Part shown: one piece after another, positions 36,201 to 44,488 of the stretch
Layout: each line of letters opens with the position of its first letter
Numbering within the stretch: the first letter of the stretch is position 1
DNA from: Pedobacter miscanthi
GTDB taxonomy: Bacteria > Bacteroidota > Bacteroidia > Sphingobacteriales > Sphingobacteriaceae
Direction: 5' to 3'
Assembly: GCF_003315595.1 (NCBI RefSeq)
Contig: NZ_QNQU01000015.1
Coordinates: 62,001 to 126,000 of the forward strand
Length of the DNA stretch: 64,000 nucleotides
Translations under genes and position numbers: made by a program
Notes under the pieces: model-generated
What the model was told of the DNA's origin: nothing
Databases searched by the model: none
Seen by the model: only the letters and a program-made list of their open reading frames with translations

Positions 36201-36578
36201 CTGGAAAAAATCAATCGCGAAGAAAACAAGGATGGTACCGGTAAAATGGGCAACCTGAACGAGTCCATTAAGGAAATGAAGCAGACCGAGAGCGATCTGG
36301 TTAACAAACGTTTACAACAGGAAACTTTAAACAGGCAGAAAGACCTGTTAACCAAACTCTTAGAAGCAGAAAAAGCAGAACGCGACCAGGAAGAAGATTC
36401 GAAACGTGAAAGTAAAGCCGCTAAAGAATTTCCACCATCTTACCAGAAAATGGTAGATCAGTTTAAAAAACAGCAACAAAATGGAAACGATATGCTGCAA
36501 AAACTGCCTCCTAGCTTAAATTATTACTATAAAAATAAAATTGCCGAGTATTTAAAATCGTTGAATATTAGTCAATAA
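33261..36578 (+). CDS. DUF4175 family membrane-anchored coiled-coil protein
   Basis: A 1105-residue protein. Three hydrophobic helices near the N-terminus (about 28-50, 57-80 and 153-178) anchor it; residues 180-500 form a beta-rich, probably periplasmic region with Ig-like strands; from about 515 on it is a very long charged coiled coil dominated by Lys, Gln, Glu and Asp, ending in LPPSLNYYYKNKIAEYLKSL. This matches DUF4175, a family typical of Bacteroidota with unknown function. The overall plan suggests an envelope or structural role, but nothing in the sequence shows enzymatic activity. Confidence 0.85.
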   Translation: MVSNNYSELLRKIDEFIRKFYLNKILRGSIYAAAILLALYLIVFLSLYYLNPSAGLKTFVFFAYLLIGILLIGFLIVKPLLSMLKLGKHLTFDEASVIIGNHFSDIKDKLLNTLQLHRLSENQPNNNHLIIASIDQKILELKPVPFYTAVSINDNRRYLKYLFLPLSIILLIAIIAPAILREGTNSFFKYNEYIAPKAPFSFTILNKSLTVTQGDDVTINLKLSGDQLPAEIYVEDGKNTYKLQKENISKFNYSIKNIQNDKKLVFKGGGFSSSVFTLTVKPRPELLNATATLNFPAYLGKKPEEVANVGDMLLPEGTKVTWNFKTGKSNSILFILNGTENVLPVEDNESAFNAVIKNNSKYSVTPKNEYVTLRDSLSHQITVVKDQSPGINVEEKPDSVSNKALYFSGNVTDDYGFSRLSFKYNIKENNRIVGSFTKNIAIKSNVTENNFFYFWDLKTAAAKPGQEIEYYFEVADNDGVNGAKVTRSEIKTFKQPTKKETAEQVNASNQALKQKVQSAIRLANTIEKESKKVAESLIDKKQISFEDKKQIEALLDKQKQLDEAVKEIKEQNDKNIQQQEDQKQTEELLEKQKQIKDLFDNVLDEKTKELLQKLQNLMNEKNKDQTQDELSKMQLDNKTLKNELDRILELYKQLEFEQNLQADIDRLNELAKEQKKLSEQTKDKKQDNEALKQKQDALNKEMKDLKDDLKKLEEKNKSLERPNPYENPEKDVQDIQKEQQDSKDALDKKDSKNASQKQQKAAEQMEKLSKKMSDMQQQGEEMENNLNAKELRRLLENLLTTSFDQEKVMLALKKMTATDPSYTSNVQKQRSIKDNLKTIADSLYSLSKRVPQIESTVNEEMNKINFNLDKSLESLGDRRTAEANRFQQFTMTSINNLTLMLSEALSQLQNMQKNGKGGSGKKQKQGMKQLSQMQDKLNKSMQQAREQMQKSGGNQGTVGKGQMSQEFGKMAQQQQMIRQALEKINREENKDGTGKMGNLNESIKEMKQTESDLVNKRLQQETLNRQKDLLTKLLEAEKAERDQEEDSKRESKAAKEFPPSYQKMVDQFKKQQQNGNDMLQKLPPSLNYYYKNKIAEYLKSLNISQ

Positions 36579-36585
36579 ATCAATT

Positions 36586-36685
36586 CGTCATTGCGAGGAG
36601 GCACGACGAAGCAATCTTACAACGATCGCTATAACCCATAGTTTAAGATTGCTTCGTCGGCTGAAAAAGCCTTCTCGCAATGACG
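36586..36685. repeat. Palindromic intergenic repeat, family A, copy 2
   Basis: Arms CGTCATTGCGAG (36586-36597) and CTCGCAATGACG (36674-36685) pair perfectly; inner GAAGCAATCTTA pairs with TAAGATTGCTTC. It starts 7 nt after the DUF4175 stop codon. Confidence 0.8.
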
Positions 36686-36726
36686 ACCTTTTGAGGCTTA
36701 GAGAACGCTCCATAAATTATATTTCC

Positions 36727-36734
36727 TAAATTTG
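36727..36734 (+). promoter_or_regulatory. Candidate -7 element of ybeY
   Basis: TAAATTTG fits TAnnTTTG and ends 19 nt before the ATG at 36754. Confidence 0.5.
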
Positions 36735-36753
36735 CAGTACAAACTACAATATT

Positions 36754-37191
36754 ATGCCTGCAATATCCTTTTTCACCGAATCTGTTAGCTATAACCTTCC
36801 ACAAAAACTTAAAATAAAGAAGTGGCTCAAAACTAGCATTGAAAAAGAAGGTTACAAACTGCAGGAACTCAATTTTATTTTCTGTAGCGACGAGTACCTT
36901 TTAGGCATCAACCAGCAATACTTAAATCACGATACCTACACTGATATCATCACTTTCGATAATTCTGAAGAAGAAAAACAGATTGTTAGTGATATTTTTA
37001 TCAGTATCGAACGCGTAAAAGAAAATGCCAAAACCTTTAAAACTTCAGCATTTGATGAGGTTTGTCGCATCATGGTCCACGGAACCCTGCACCTATTGGG
37101 TTATAAAGACAAAGGAAAAGCAGCTAAAACGCTGATGACCCAAAAAGAAGATGAACATTTAGGCTATAGAGCCGAATTTGGATTGATTTAA
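36754..37191 (+). CDS. ybeY: Endoribonuclease YbeY (rRNA maturation factor)
   Basis: A 145-residue metal-dependent RNase involved in 16S rRNA 3'-end processing and ribosome quality control. The N-terminal NFIFCSDEYLLGINQQYLNHDTYTDIITF region and the metal-site motif HGTLHLLGYKD are present, giving His109 and His113. The third ligand position (119) is Asp, whereas E. coli YbeY has His in HGxLHLxGYDH. The GYKDK form is the one I know from Bacteroidota homologues, so it is probably a lineage trait rather than a defect. The gene stands alone between palindromic repeats. Confidence 0.92.
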   Translation: MPAISFFTESVSYNLPQKLKIKKWLKTSIEKEGYKLQELNFIFCSDEYLLGINQQYLNHDTYTDIITFDNSEEEKQIVSDIFISIERVKENAKTFKTSAFDEVCRIMVHGTLHLLGYKDKGKAAKTLMTQKEDEHLGYRAEFGLI

Positions 37192-37219
37192 TTCTCCTTT
37201 ACATTATTCTTTTCCGGAT

Positions 37220-37324
37220 CGTCATTTCGACTGAAACGCAGTGTAACGCTCGCCTGCTTCGGGCAGGGAGAGATCTATCTCGGGATAGATTTCTCGACTT
37301 CGCTGCACTCCGCTCGAAACGACG
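37220..37324. repeat. Palindromic intergenic repeat, family B, copy 2
   Basis: Ends CGTCATTTCGA and CTCGAAACGACG are inverted repeats. Relative to other copies it holds a small extra palindrome, CGCCTGCTTCGGGCAGG, near 37250-37266. It starts 28 nt after the ybeY stop codon. The rest of the gap to the next gene (37325-37550) is AT-rich and holds TATATTCG at 37501, one base off the -7 consensus, but nothing else I can name. Confidence 0.75.
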
Positions 37325-37550
37325 GATATGTTTTCATGACATTCCTATTACCATAACTCCCTAATTAAAAGCTAAATACCTCCTACCCTTTATATTTTTT
37401 ATTGGTGTTCGTCTAAAAGTTAACGGCGTTCGTCGACAATTACCCTCTGCTGGTATAATACAGCCAATCTGCTTGCAACTTTTCCTGTTTGCCTCAGTCT
37501 TATATTCGAAAAAACACAAAAAAGATTTAAAAAATTAAAAATATAAAGTC

Positions 37551-38183
37551 ATGAGAACTTCTATTAAAACCCTATTTGCAGCAGCCTTGGCAACAATCAT
37601 TTTAGGTACTGCAAGCGTTACAGCAAATGCAAACGAAAATAACAGTAATTACACCAATATCACTTCGGTTAAAAACATCACTAAAATTAAAGTAAGTGGA
37701 AATGTGAAAGTAATTTTAGTACAGGATGCTAAAGAAAGCGTTCAGGTTTACGATAACTACTATGCAAAAAACGCATTGGTACAACAACAAAATGGCGAAT
37801 TAAGGATCAGTTCTTTCACCAAAGAGCCCTTAACCGTTATCGCACACGTAAATAACATTACTGCTATAGAAGCATCAAACATTTCGAGTGTTAAAACAGC
37901 AGGAAACTTTAACCTCTTAAACCTTGATGTGGTTTTAAATGATGGTGCTACTGCCGATATTAAAGCAAATACAGTAAACTTAAATACAAATATTAATGGC
38001 GCCTCAAGTTTAGTATTAAGTGGTTCTACCGAAAGTTATTCAGCAGTTTTAGGTGCGGTTGCAAAAGTAAACACTAATGATTTTACCGCAACAGATAGCA
38101 GCATAAGCGCAACACCAATTGCAACTTACAATGCGAACAGATATAATGATATTAAAGCAGATGTTTTAGAAGCCATCTTCTAA
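37551..38183 (+). CDS. Secreted GIN-domain (DUF2807-type) protein
   Basis: A 210-residue protein. A signal peptide (about residues 1-27, ending TANA) is followed by a beta-helix-like repeat region: ITKIKVSGNVKVILVQDAKE is the characteristic opening of putative auto-transporter adhesin head GIN domains, and NITAIEASNISSVKTAG and LVLSGSTESYSAVLGAVAKV supply further rungs. Bacteroidota carry many such exported proteins; functions are mostly unknown. A strong terminator follows. Confidence 0.8.
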   Translation: MRTSIKTLFAAALATIILGTASVTANANENNSNYTNITSVKNITKIKVSGNVKVILVQDAKESVQVYDNYYAKNALVQQQNGELRISSFTKEPLTVIAHVNNITAIEASNISSVKTAGNFNLLNLDVVLNDGATADIKANTVNLNTNINGASSLVLSGSTESYSAVLGAVAKVNTNDFTATDSSISATPIATYNANRYNDIKADVLEAIF

Positions 38184-38225
38184 ACATCAAGAAAGATAAA
38201 GTTTAGTTTTAGTTAATGATTGAAG

Positions 38226-38260
38226 CAGCGGTGGAGCGAGTCCAACCGCTGTTTTTTTTA
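38226..38260 (+). terminator. Terminator of the GIN-domain gene
   Basis: CAGCGGT (38226-38232) pairs with ACCGCTG (38245-38251), followed by nine T residues. It lies 42 nt after the stop codon. Confidence 0.85.
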
Positions 38261-38401
38261 TATACTACTTTACCAATGACGAATAAACTAGTGAACCACC
38301 AATATCAAATACCTCCCTTCAACTGTAGCAAAAAGCTAATACAAAAATATCCAAGTAAAGATCCTTCGACTGGCAACCTTGAAAGACTGTAATAAAAAAC
38401 T

Positions 38402-38509
38402 CGTCATCTCGACCGAAGCAAAGCGAAGTGGAGAGATCTACCTCGAGACAGATTTTACTTCGTAAAACCTCCGGGTTCTTGACTGCGTTGCACTGCGCTC
38501 GAAATCACG
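38402..38509. repeat. Palindromic intergenic repeat, family B, copy 3
   Basis: It opens CGTCATCTCGACCGAAGC and closes CGCTCGAAATCACG; one base of the closing arm has changed. The 578-nt gap around it (38184-38761) has no gene. It also contains a decayed copy of words seen at 4.9-5.2 kb (AAATGGATAAAA at about 38590) and the promoter of the ABC-F gene. Confidence 0.7.
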
Positions 38510-38716
38510 ATAACTTAGGGAAGTTAGAGACCGAGACTTTCTGTCAATCATATTGACTTTTAAGCCATAAATTATCCTTCACTATCACAAAATGGATAAA
38601 AGGCTATTCCGTGTTCATCCGAGCCTCCGTGGCCATTATCAATCAAGTTTCTGCCATTTTTACCTGATACATAAGTCCTTTCAACATTGAATATGCCGTT
38701 GCAACTAATTTATACT

Positions 38717-38724
38717 TACCTTTG
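38717..38724 (+). promoter_or_regulatory. Candidate -7 element of the ABC-F gene
   Basis: TACCTTTG fits TAnnTTTG exactly and ends 37 nt before the TTG start at 38762. A TTG at 38699 lies 15 nt upstream, shorter than usual. Confidence 0.5.
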
Positions 38725-38761
38725 CACTAATTTTCCTTTATAAATCCGAAATACAATAAAA

Positions 38762-40624
38762 TTGAGCACACTAATTGCGGCAGAAGGCTTAGGACATGGT
38801 TACCATGACGAATGGCTGTTTAAGAATTTAACCCTGGGGATCAACTCTGGTCAGCGCGTAGCGTTGGTTGGAATTAATGGCGCCGGTAAGAGTACACTTT
38901 TGAAATTACTTGCCGAAAGATTCCCTCCGCTTGAAGGTAAAATTGTAAAAAATAAAGCCGTTAAAATTGGCTTCCTTGATCAGGAACCTCAGTTTACCGA
39001 AGGATTTTCAATTAGCGATCATATTTTTTCTTTAGAGAATAAACAACAACAGTTGATTAAGGAATATGAAGAACTGATCGAAGACCCTAATCCGGATGAA
39101 AAAACGCTTAATCGTTTGTATGAAGAATTAAGTGAGCATAACGCCTGGGAATATGAGCATGAAATCAAAACCATTCTTAACCGGATGGGCATTACCCATC
39201 TTCAACAGAAAATCTCTACCCTATCTGGTGGACAAAAGAAACGTTTGGCTTTAGCTAAATTGTTGATCGAAGATCCCGAAATTTTGGTACTTGATGAGCC
39301 AACCAACCATTTGGATATTGATACCATTGAATGGTTGGAAAAATTATTAACCACCGGACAAAAAACAATTCTATTGGTAACGCACGATAGGTACTTTCTG
39401 GATAACGTTTGCAACACAATAGTAGAATTGGATAGGGGTAAAATTTTCAACTACAATGGAAATTATGCTTACTACCTGGAGAAAAAATCGGAAAGGGAAG
39501 CTTTAGATGCAACGGTTTTACATAAGAACCAACAGCTATTAAAGAAAGAATTGGAGTGGATGAGACGCATGCCACAGGCTCGTGGAACGAAATCTAACGC
39601 CAGAATCAATGCTTTTTACGAATTAGAGGAAAAATCGAAGAAAAAGTCTGATAATCAGAGTATTAACCTCCAAATGAAGATGTCGCGACAAGGCGGGAAG
39701 ATTATTGAGGTTGAACACGTTGCAAAAGCATTTGATGGACGCCCAACAATAAACGATTTCAGTTATACCTTTAAAAAAGGCGATCGTATTGGCCTTGCAG
39801 GAAAAAATGGAACCGGAAAATCGACCTTATTAAACATTATCACCAGTAATTTAAAGCCAGATAGCGGAACCGTGGATACAGGTGAGACCACCGTTTTCGG
39901 TTATTATAAACAGGGCGGTTTAACTTTCGATCCAAAAGAACGCGTAATTGATATTGTAAAATCAGATGCCGAATTTATCAAAATGGCAGATGGTTCGGTG
40001 ATTACTGCTTCTGCCCTACTAACCTTATTTCTCTTCCCGCCAAAGAAACAACATGGCATGGTTGAGAAACTAAGTGGTGGTGAAAAGAAACGTTTGAACC
40101 TGATGAAGGTGCTGATGCAAAATCCAAATTTCTTAATTCTGGATGAGCCAACAAATGATTTGGATATCGACACGCTAAATGTACTTGAAGAATTTTTAGA
40201 GAACTTCCCTGGTATTCTAATGTTGGTATCACACGACAGGTACCTGCTTGATAAAATGAGTGATCAGCTATTTATCATGGAAGGCGAAGGTGTGGTTAAA
40301 ATTTATAATGGTAACTATTCAGAATATCGCCTAAGTTTAGAGCAGCCAAAAGCCAAACCCGAAACCAAGAAAACGCCTACCCCAGTTGTAGAACAGGTGC
40401 CGGTTAAAACTGCAAAAAAATTAAGTTTTAAAGAGCAGAAAGAATTAGAAGATAGCGAAAAAGGCATGGAGGATACTGAAGCTAAAATAGCTGAGCTAAC
40501 CAAAACCTTAAACAATATTGATGCATCAGACTATGTGAAGATTCAGGAAATCTCAAGTGAAATAGAAAGCCTGCAATCTAAATTGGATGAATATACCATG
40601 CGCTGGCTGGAGCTTTCAGAATAG
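38762..40624 (+). CDS. ABC-F family ATPase (Uup-like)
   Basis: A 620-residue cytoplasmic protein with two ATP-binding cassettes and no membrane segments. Walker A motifs are GINGAGKST (about 37-45) and GKNGTGKST (about 347-355); signatures are LSGGQKKR and LSGGEKKR; Walker B segments end LVLDEPTNHLDID and LILDEPTNDLDID. A C-terminal coiled coil (about 545-620) places it with Uup rather than EttA. These proteins act on the ribosome or on DNA structures. It begins with TTG: no ATG precedes the conserved N-terminus in frame, so the weak start is probably real. Confidence 0.92.
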   Translation: MSTLIAAEGLGHGYHDEWLFKNLTLGINSGQRVALVGINGAGKSTLLKLLAERFPPLEGKIVKNKAVKIGFLDQEPQFTEGFSISDHIFSLENKQQQLIKEYEELIEDPNPDEKTLNRLYEELSEHNAWEYEHEIKTILNRMGITHLQQKISTLSGGQKKRLALAKLLIEDPEILVLDEPTNHLDIDTIEWLEKLLTTGQKTILLVTHDRYFLDNVCNTIVELDRGKIFNYNGNYAYYLEKKSEREALDATVLHKNQQLLKKELEWMRRMPQARGTKSNARINAFYELEEKSKKKSDNQSINLQMKMSRQGGKIIEVEHVAKAFDGRPTINDFSYTFKKGDRIGLAGKNGTGKSTLLNIITSNLKPDSGTVDTGETTVFGYYKQGGLTFDPKERVIDIVKSDAEFIKMADGSVITASALLTLFLFPPKKQHGMVEKLSGGEKKRLNLMKVLMQNPNFLILDEPTNDLDIDTLNVLEEFLENFPGILMLVSHDRYLLDKMSDQLFIMEGEGVVKIYNGNYSEYRLSLEQPKAKPETKKTPTPVVEQVPVKTAKKLSFKEQKELEDSEKGMEDTEAKIAELTKTLNNIDASDYVKIQEISSEIESLQSKLDEYTMRWLELSE

Positions 40625-40657
40625 AATGCAAACAATTCTATCCTGTTTTCCACGTTA

Positions 40658-40673
40658 TGTTTCACGTGGAACA
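40658..40673. promoter_or_regulatory. parS-like site 1 upstream of mnmG
   Basis: TGTTTCACGTGGAACA matches the ParB-binding parS consensus TGTTnCACGTGAAACA at all but one defined position. It lies between the ABC-F stop codon and mnmG. Confidence 0.65.
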
Positions 40674-40729
40674 TTGCACAACGTCATGCTGAATTCATTA
40701 CAGCATCTCATAAAAAGTAGTAAAAATAT

Positions 40730-40749
40730 AATGTTCCACGTGGAACATT
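40730..40749. promoter_or_regulatory. parS-like site 2 upstream of mnmG
   Basis: AATGTTCCACGTGGAACATT is a perfect 20-nt palindrome whose inner 16 nt (TGTTCCACGTGGAACA) matches parS with one substitution in the right arm. It is 74 nt from site 1 and 18 nt before the mnmG start. A small family D-like hairpin (about 40682-40710) lies between the two sites. Confidence 0.7.
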
Positions 40750-40767
40750 AAAGAAATATATAATAAA

Positions 40768-42630
40768 ATGTTTTCAAAATACGATTTGATTGTTGTTGGT
40801 GCTGGTCACGCCGGCTGTGAAGCTGCTGCCGCTGCTGCTAACTTAGGATCATCTGTTTTATTAATAACAATGAATATGGGTACTATTGCCCAAATGAGTT
40901 GTAACCCTGCAATGGGTGGCGTAGCTAAAGGCCAGATTGTTCGTGAGGTTGACGCACTTGGTGGATATTCTGGTATTATATCAGATAAATCGACTATTCA
41001 ATTCAGGATGCTTAATAAATCTAAAGGACCTGCGATGTGGAGTCCAAGAGCCCAAATAGACAGGATGCGCTTTGCAGAAGAATGGAGATTAGCCTTAGAG
41101 AACACACCTAATGTAGACATCTGGCAAGACAGTGTTGTTGGCTTACTGGTAAAAGATAATACCGTATACGGTGTAAAAACATCATTAGGCATTGAAGTAG
41201 AAAGTACTGCAGTGGTACTCACCAATGGAACTTTCTTGAATGGTATTATTCATATTGGAGAGAAAAAGTTTGGTGGTGGTAGAACAGCAGAAAGATCTTC
41301 AACAGGTATTACCGAACAATTAGTAGAGTTGGGCATGGAAGCTGGTCGTATGAAAACCGGCACTCCCCCACGCGTAGACGGAAGAAGTTTGGATTATTCT
41401 AAAATGGAAGAGCAATGGGGCGATGAAGACAGAAGTAAATTCTCCTTCACCGATACACCTGTTACTACCGATCAACGTTGCTGCTGGATCACTTATACCA
41501 ATAGTGAAGTACATGAAACTTTAAAAGAAGGGTTCGAAAAATCGCCTATGTTTACCGGTCGTATTAAAGGTTTAGGCCCGAGATATTGCCCATCAATTGA
41601 AGATAAAATTAATCGCTTTGCAGAGCGCGATCGTCACCAGATTTTCGTTGAACCTGAAGGATGGAACACCTGCGAAATTTACGTAAACGGATTTTCAACC
41701 TCTCTTCCGGAGGATGTCCAATTTAAAGCATTAAGATTAATACCAGGTTTTGAACAGGCAAAAATGTTCAGACCAGGTTATGCCATAGAATATGATTTCT
41801 TCCCACCTACCCAATTATCGTTAACATTAGAAACTAAATTGATCAGCAATTTATTTTTAGCCGGACAAATTAACGGAACTACAGGTTACGAAGAAGCCGC
41901 TTGTCAAGGTTTCATGGCCGGCATAAATGCACACCAAAAAATCAATGATAAACACGAGCTGATTATGAAAAGATCAGAAAGTTATATCGGTGTTTTAATT
42001 GATGACCTGGTAACCAAAGGAACGGAAGAGCCTTATCGTATGTTCACATCAAGAGCCGAGCATCGTCTATTATTGAGACAGGATAATGCCGATATCCGCC
42101 TCTCTCCTATTGGCCATGAGCTGGGATTAATTTCGGACGAGCGTTTAGAAAAAGTAAATCAGAAAATCGCAAATGCAGATGCTTTGGTAAAGTTTACCAG
42201 AAATCAAGGTATCGAAATGGGCGATGCAAATCCGATGCTCGAAAGTTTAGGTTCAAGCGCTTTGAATCAAAATGTAAAAATCCATAGTTTGGTTGGCAGA
42301 CCACATGTTGGTTTACAGGATCTGATTAAAGTGAGTAAACCTTTAGCAGAAGCTACAAAAGGTTTAGATAATGAAACTATTGAGCAGGCCGAAATCAAAA
42401 TTAAATATGAAAGTTATTTTGAGAAGGAAAATGAAATTGTAGCCAAGATGCTGAAAATGGAAGACAAAGAAATTAAACCTGATTTTGATTACAATAAAAT
42501 TGTTTCCATTTCAAAAGAGGCACGTGAGAAATTATTTAAGATCAAACCACGCACTTTAGGCCAGGCTTCCAGAATTTCAGGTGTTTCACCTTCAGATATA
42601 TCAGTTTTAATGGTTTATATTAATAAGTAG
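40768..42630 (+). CDS. mnmG: tRNA uridine-5-carboxymethylaminomethyl modification enzyme MnmG (GidA)
   Basis: A 620-residue FAD enzyme that works with MnmE to modify U34 of certain tRNAs. The N-terminal FAD motif VVGAGHAGCEAA (about 9-20) and the family blocks MSCNPAMGGVAKGQIVREVD, GRMKTGTPPRVD and GTTGYEEAACQGF are intact, as is the C-terminal helical domain (SREARE-like KEAREKLFKIKPRTLGQASR) that meets MnmE. In many bacteria this gene lies near the replication origin and beside par genes; here the two parS-like sites sit directly in its leader. Confidence 0.97.
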   Translation: MFSKYDLIVVGAGHAGCEAAAAAANLGSSVLLITMNMGTIAQMSCNPAMGGVAKGQIVREVDALGGYSGIISDKSTIQFRMLNKSKGPAMWSPRAQIDRMRFAEEWRLALENTPNVDIWQDSVVGLLVKDNTVYGVKTSLGIEVESTAVVLTNGTFLNGIIHIGEKKFGGGRTAERSSTGITEQLVELGMEAGRMKTGTPPRVDGRSLDYSKMEEQWGDEDRSKFSFTDTPVTTDQRCCWITYTNSEVHETLKEGFEKSPMFTGRIKGLGPRYCPSIEDKINRFAERDRHQIFVEPEGWNTCEIYVNGFSTSLPEDVQFKALRLIPGFEQAKMFRPGYAIEYDFFPPTQLSLTLETKLISNLFLAGQINGTTGYEEAACQGFMAGINAHQKINDKHELIMKRSESYIGVLIDDLVTKGTEEPYRMFTSRAEHRLLLRQDNADIRLSPIGHELGLISDERLEKVNQKIANADALVKFTRNQGIEMGDANPMLESLGSSALNQNVKIHSLVGRPHVGLQDLIKVSKPLAEATKGLDNETIEQAEIKIKYESYFEKENEIVAKMLKMEDKEIKPDFDYNKIVSISKEAREKLFKIKPRTLGQASRISGVSPSDISVLMVYINK

Positions 42631-42751
42631 TTGATAATCAACAGCTTAACAAAATAAAAACAGACTTTAAATAAATCGATATAAAGCAATAATAAGATTT
42701 TTTAATGTTAGAGTTCCAAAAAGTATAAAAATCCGTCAGAACGTTTAAAAT

Positions 42752-44392
42752 ATGCCAAATTTAAAAGATCATTATTTTAACCTTAAAATCTTATTGGCTT
42801 TTTCAGCCCTGCTTCTATTTTTTGGTTGCGCGAGTATCCAAAGCCCTCAGGGGGGGCCAAAAGATACCAAGCCACCGAAAGTTTTAAGTATGACACCAAA
42901 AAATCAGACAAGGAATTTTAATGCAAAAAAAATCATCATCGAATTTGATGAATATTTTAATATCAAGGATGAGTTTAAAGAATTTTCGATTTCGCCCGAT
43001 CAGGAGAAACTTCCGGTTTTAAAGAAGCGCCAGAAAAGACTCGAAATTGCACTTCAGGATTCCCTGGAAAAAAATACAACATACACCTTAAATTTTGGTA
43101 AAGCAATTGCCGATGTAAACGAAGGTAACGTAGTTAAAAATTTATCGTATGTTTTTTCTACCGGCCCCGAAATTGATTCACTATCCATCAGTGGCAAAGT
43201 AATCAATTCGCTTAGCGACGAACCAGAAAAAGATGCAACCGTATTTATTCTTCCCTTAGAAAGAGATACTATTTTTGGAAAGAGACGTCCATCCATATAT
43301 ACCACTACCGATAGTGCCGGAACTTATAAATTAAACAATTTAAGAAAAGGTACCTATAAAGTTTATGCGATTAAAGAAAGTAGTGGTGGTGGCGATAAAA
43401 TCTATCAGCAGACTTCGGATGAGGTAGGTTTTATTAAAGAGCCCCTTGTAATCGATAAAAATATTGACAACATCAACCTGCAGATTTTTAAAGAATTGGC
43501 CCCGGAGTTTCGTGTGGTTGACCGAAAATTAAATAATGATGGAAGTATATCAATCAACTTTAATCAGCAGCTTAAAAGTCCTAAAATTACGGTTACCGAT
43601 CCTCCTGCAGTTGATGTAGATAAGTATGTACATTTTTCGAAGAACAACGACACTGCAAAAGTGTGGTTAAAGGATTTAAGCTTCGATTCGGTAAAACTGG
43701 CCATCCAGGATCAGGGTAAAGTATTACAAATTTTAAATTTTACACGTGGTAAAAAAGATACGTATACACGCGAAGTAACCATTAACGATAACCTATCGGG
43801 AGGTAAATTAAATCCTTTTCAGCAATTAACGTTAATCTTTCCTTTCCCGATGACTGCTGCAGATCCATCTAAAATTACATTACTCGAAGATTCTGTAAAA
43901 CGCACCAATTTCGAGCTGGTAAAAGATAGTGTGGATCAGCAAAAATACTACATTAAATATCCCTGGAAAGTTAAAAAGACTTACGATTTAAAATTAGGTG
44001 CAGGTGCATTTACAGCTATTTTTAATGCTAAAAATAAAGATGTGCCCAAGAAATTTACACTGGAAAGTCAGGATGCATACACTACACTGGTATTAAACGT
44101 AACTGTACCCGATACCAGTAAAAGTTATGTAGTACAGTTCTTAACCGAGAAAAAAGATATTATAAAATCGTATCCGATCAATAAAAATTCAAAGATTACC
44201 TTCTCTAAATATCCTGCAGGCAAATATATGCTCAGGGTTGTGTACGATGAAAATAAAAACGGAATCTGGGATACAGGAAGTGTTAAAGGTGGTTATCAAC
44301 CTGAAAAAGTATGGTATTTAAAAGCCTTGCTTGATCTAAAACCAAACTGGGAACGCGAAGATCCATTGGTGATACCACCTGCTACGCCATAA
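42752..44392 (+). CDS. Ig-like (Big_5) domain lipoprotein
   Basis: A 546-residue exported lipoprotein. The signal ends in a lipobox with Cys26 (LLLFFGC), followed by the motif SIQSPQGGPKDTKPPKV. Residues 40-145 form a Big_5 Ig-like domain (IIIEFDEYFNI, TTYTLNFGKAI, YVFSTGPEID), 150-250 a carboxypeptidase-regulatory-like beta sandwich, and later segments include LRVVYDENKNGIWDTG, the pattern of a calcium-binding-like loop. This architecture is conserved in Bacteroidota and of unknown function. It follows mnmG by 121 nt. Confidence 0.8.
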   Translation: MPNLKDHYFNLKILLAFSALLLFFGCASIQSPQGGPKDTKPPKVLSMTPKNQTRNFNAKKIIIEFDEYFNIKDEFKEFSISPDQEKLPVLKKRQKRLEIALQDSLEKNTTYTLNFGKAIADVNEGNVVKNLSYVFSTGPEIDSLSISGKVINSLSDEPEKDATVFILPLERDTIFGKRRPSIYTTTDSAGTYKLNNLRKGTYKVYAIKESSGGGDKIYQQTSDEVGFIKEPLVIDKNIDNINLQIFKELAPEFRVVDRKLNNDGSISINFNQQLKSPKITVTDPPAVDVDKYVHFSKNNDTAKVWLKDLSFDSVKLAIQDQGKVLQILNFTRGKKDTYTREVTINDNLSGGKLNPFQQLTLIFPFPMTAADPSKITLLEDSVKRTNFELVKDSVDQQKYYIKYPWKVKKTYDLKLGAGAFTAIFNAKNKDVPKKFTLESQDAYTTLVLNVTVPDTSKSYVVQFLTEKKDIIKSYPINKNSKITFSKYPAGKYMLRVVYDENKNGIWDTGSVKGGYQPEKVWYLKALLDLKPNWEREDPLVIPPATP

Positions 44393-44398
44393 TTAGGT

Positions 44399-44484
44399 CG
44401 TCATCTCGACCGAAACGCAGTGAAGCGGAGAGATCTATCTCGAGACAGATTTCTCGGCTACGCTATGCTCCGCTCGAAATGACG
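44399..44484. repeat. Palindromic intergenic repeat, family B, copy 4
   Basis: A compact 86-nt copy with ends CGTCATCTCGA and TCGAAATGACG and a central AGAGATCTATCTCGAGACAG. It fills the gap between two convergent genes, 6 nt from one stop codon and 4 nt from the other, where it could end both transcripts. Confidence 0.85.
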
Positions 44485-44488
44485 TACA

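Noticed and set aside
36754..37191. Inactive YbeY because the third metal histidine is Asp
   Set aside because: I know the GYKDK form from Bacteroidota homologues, and the rest of the site is intact, so it is more likely a lineage variant.
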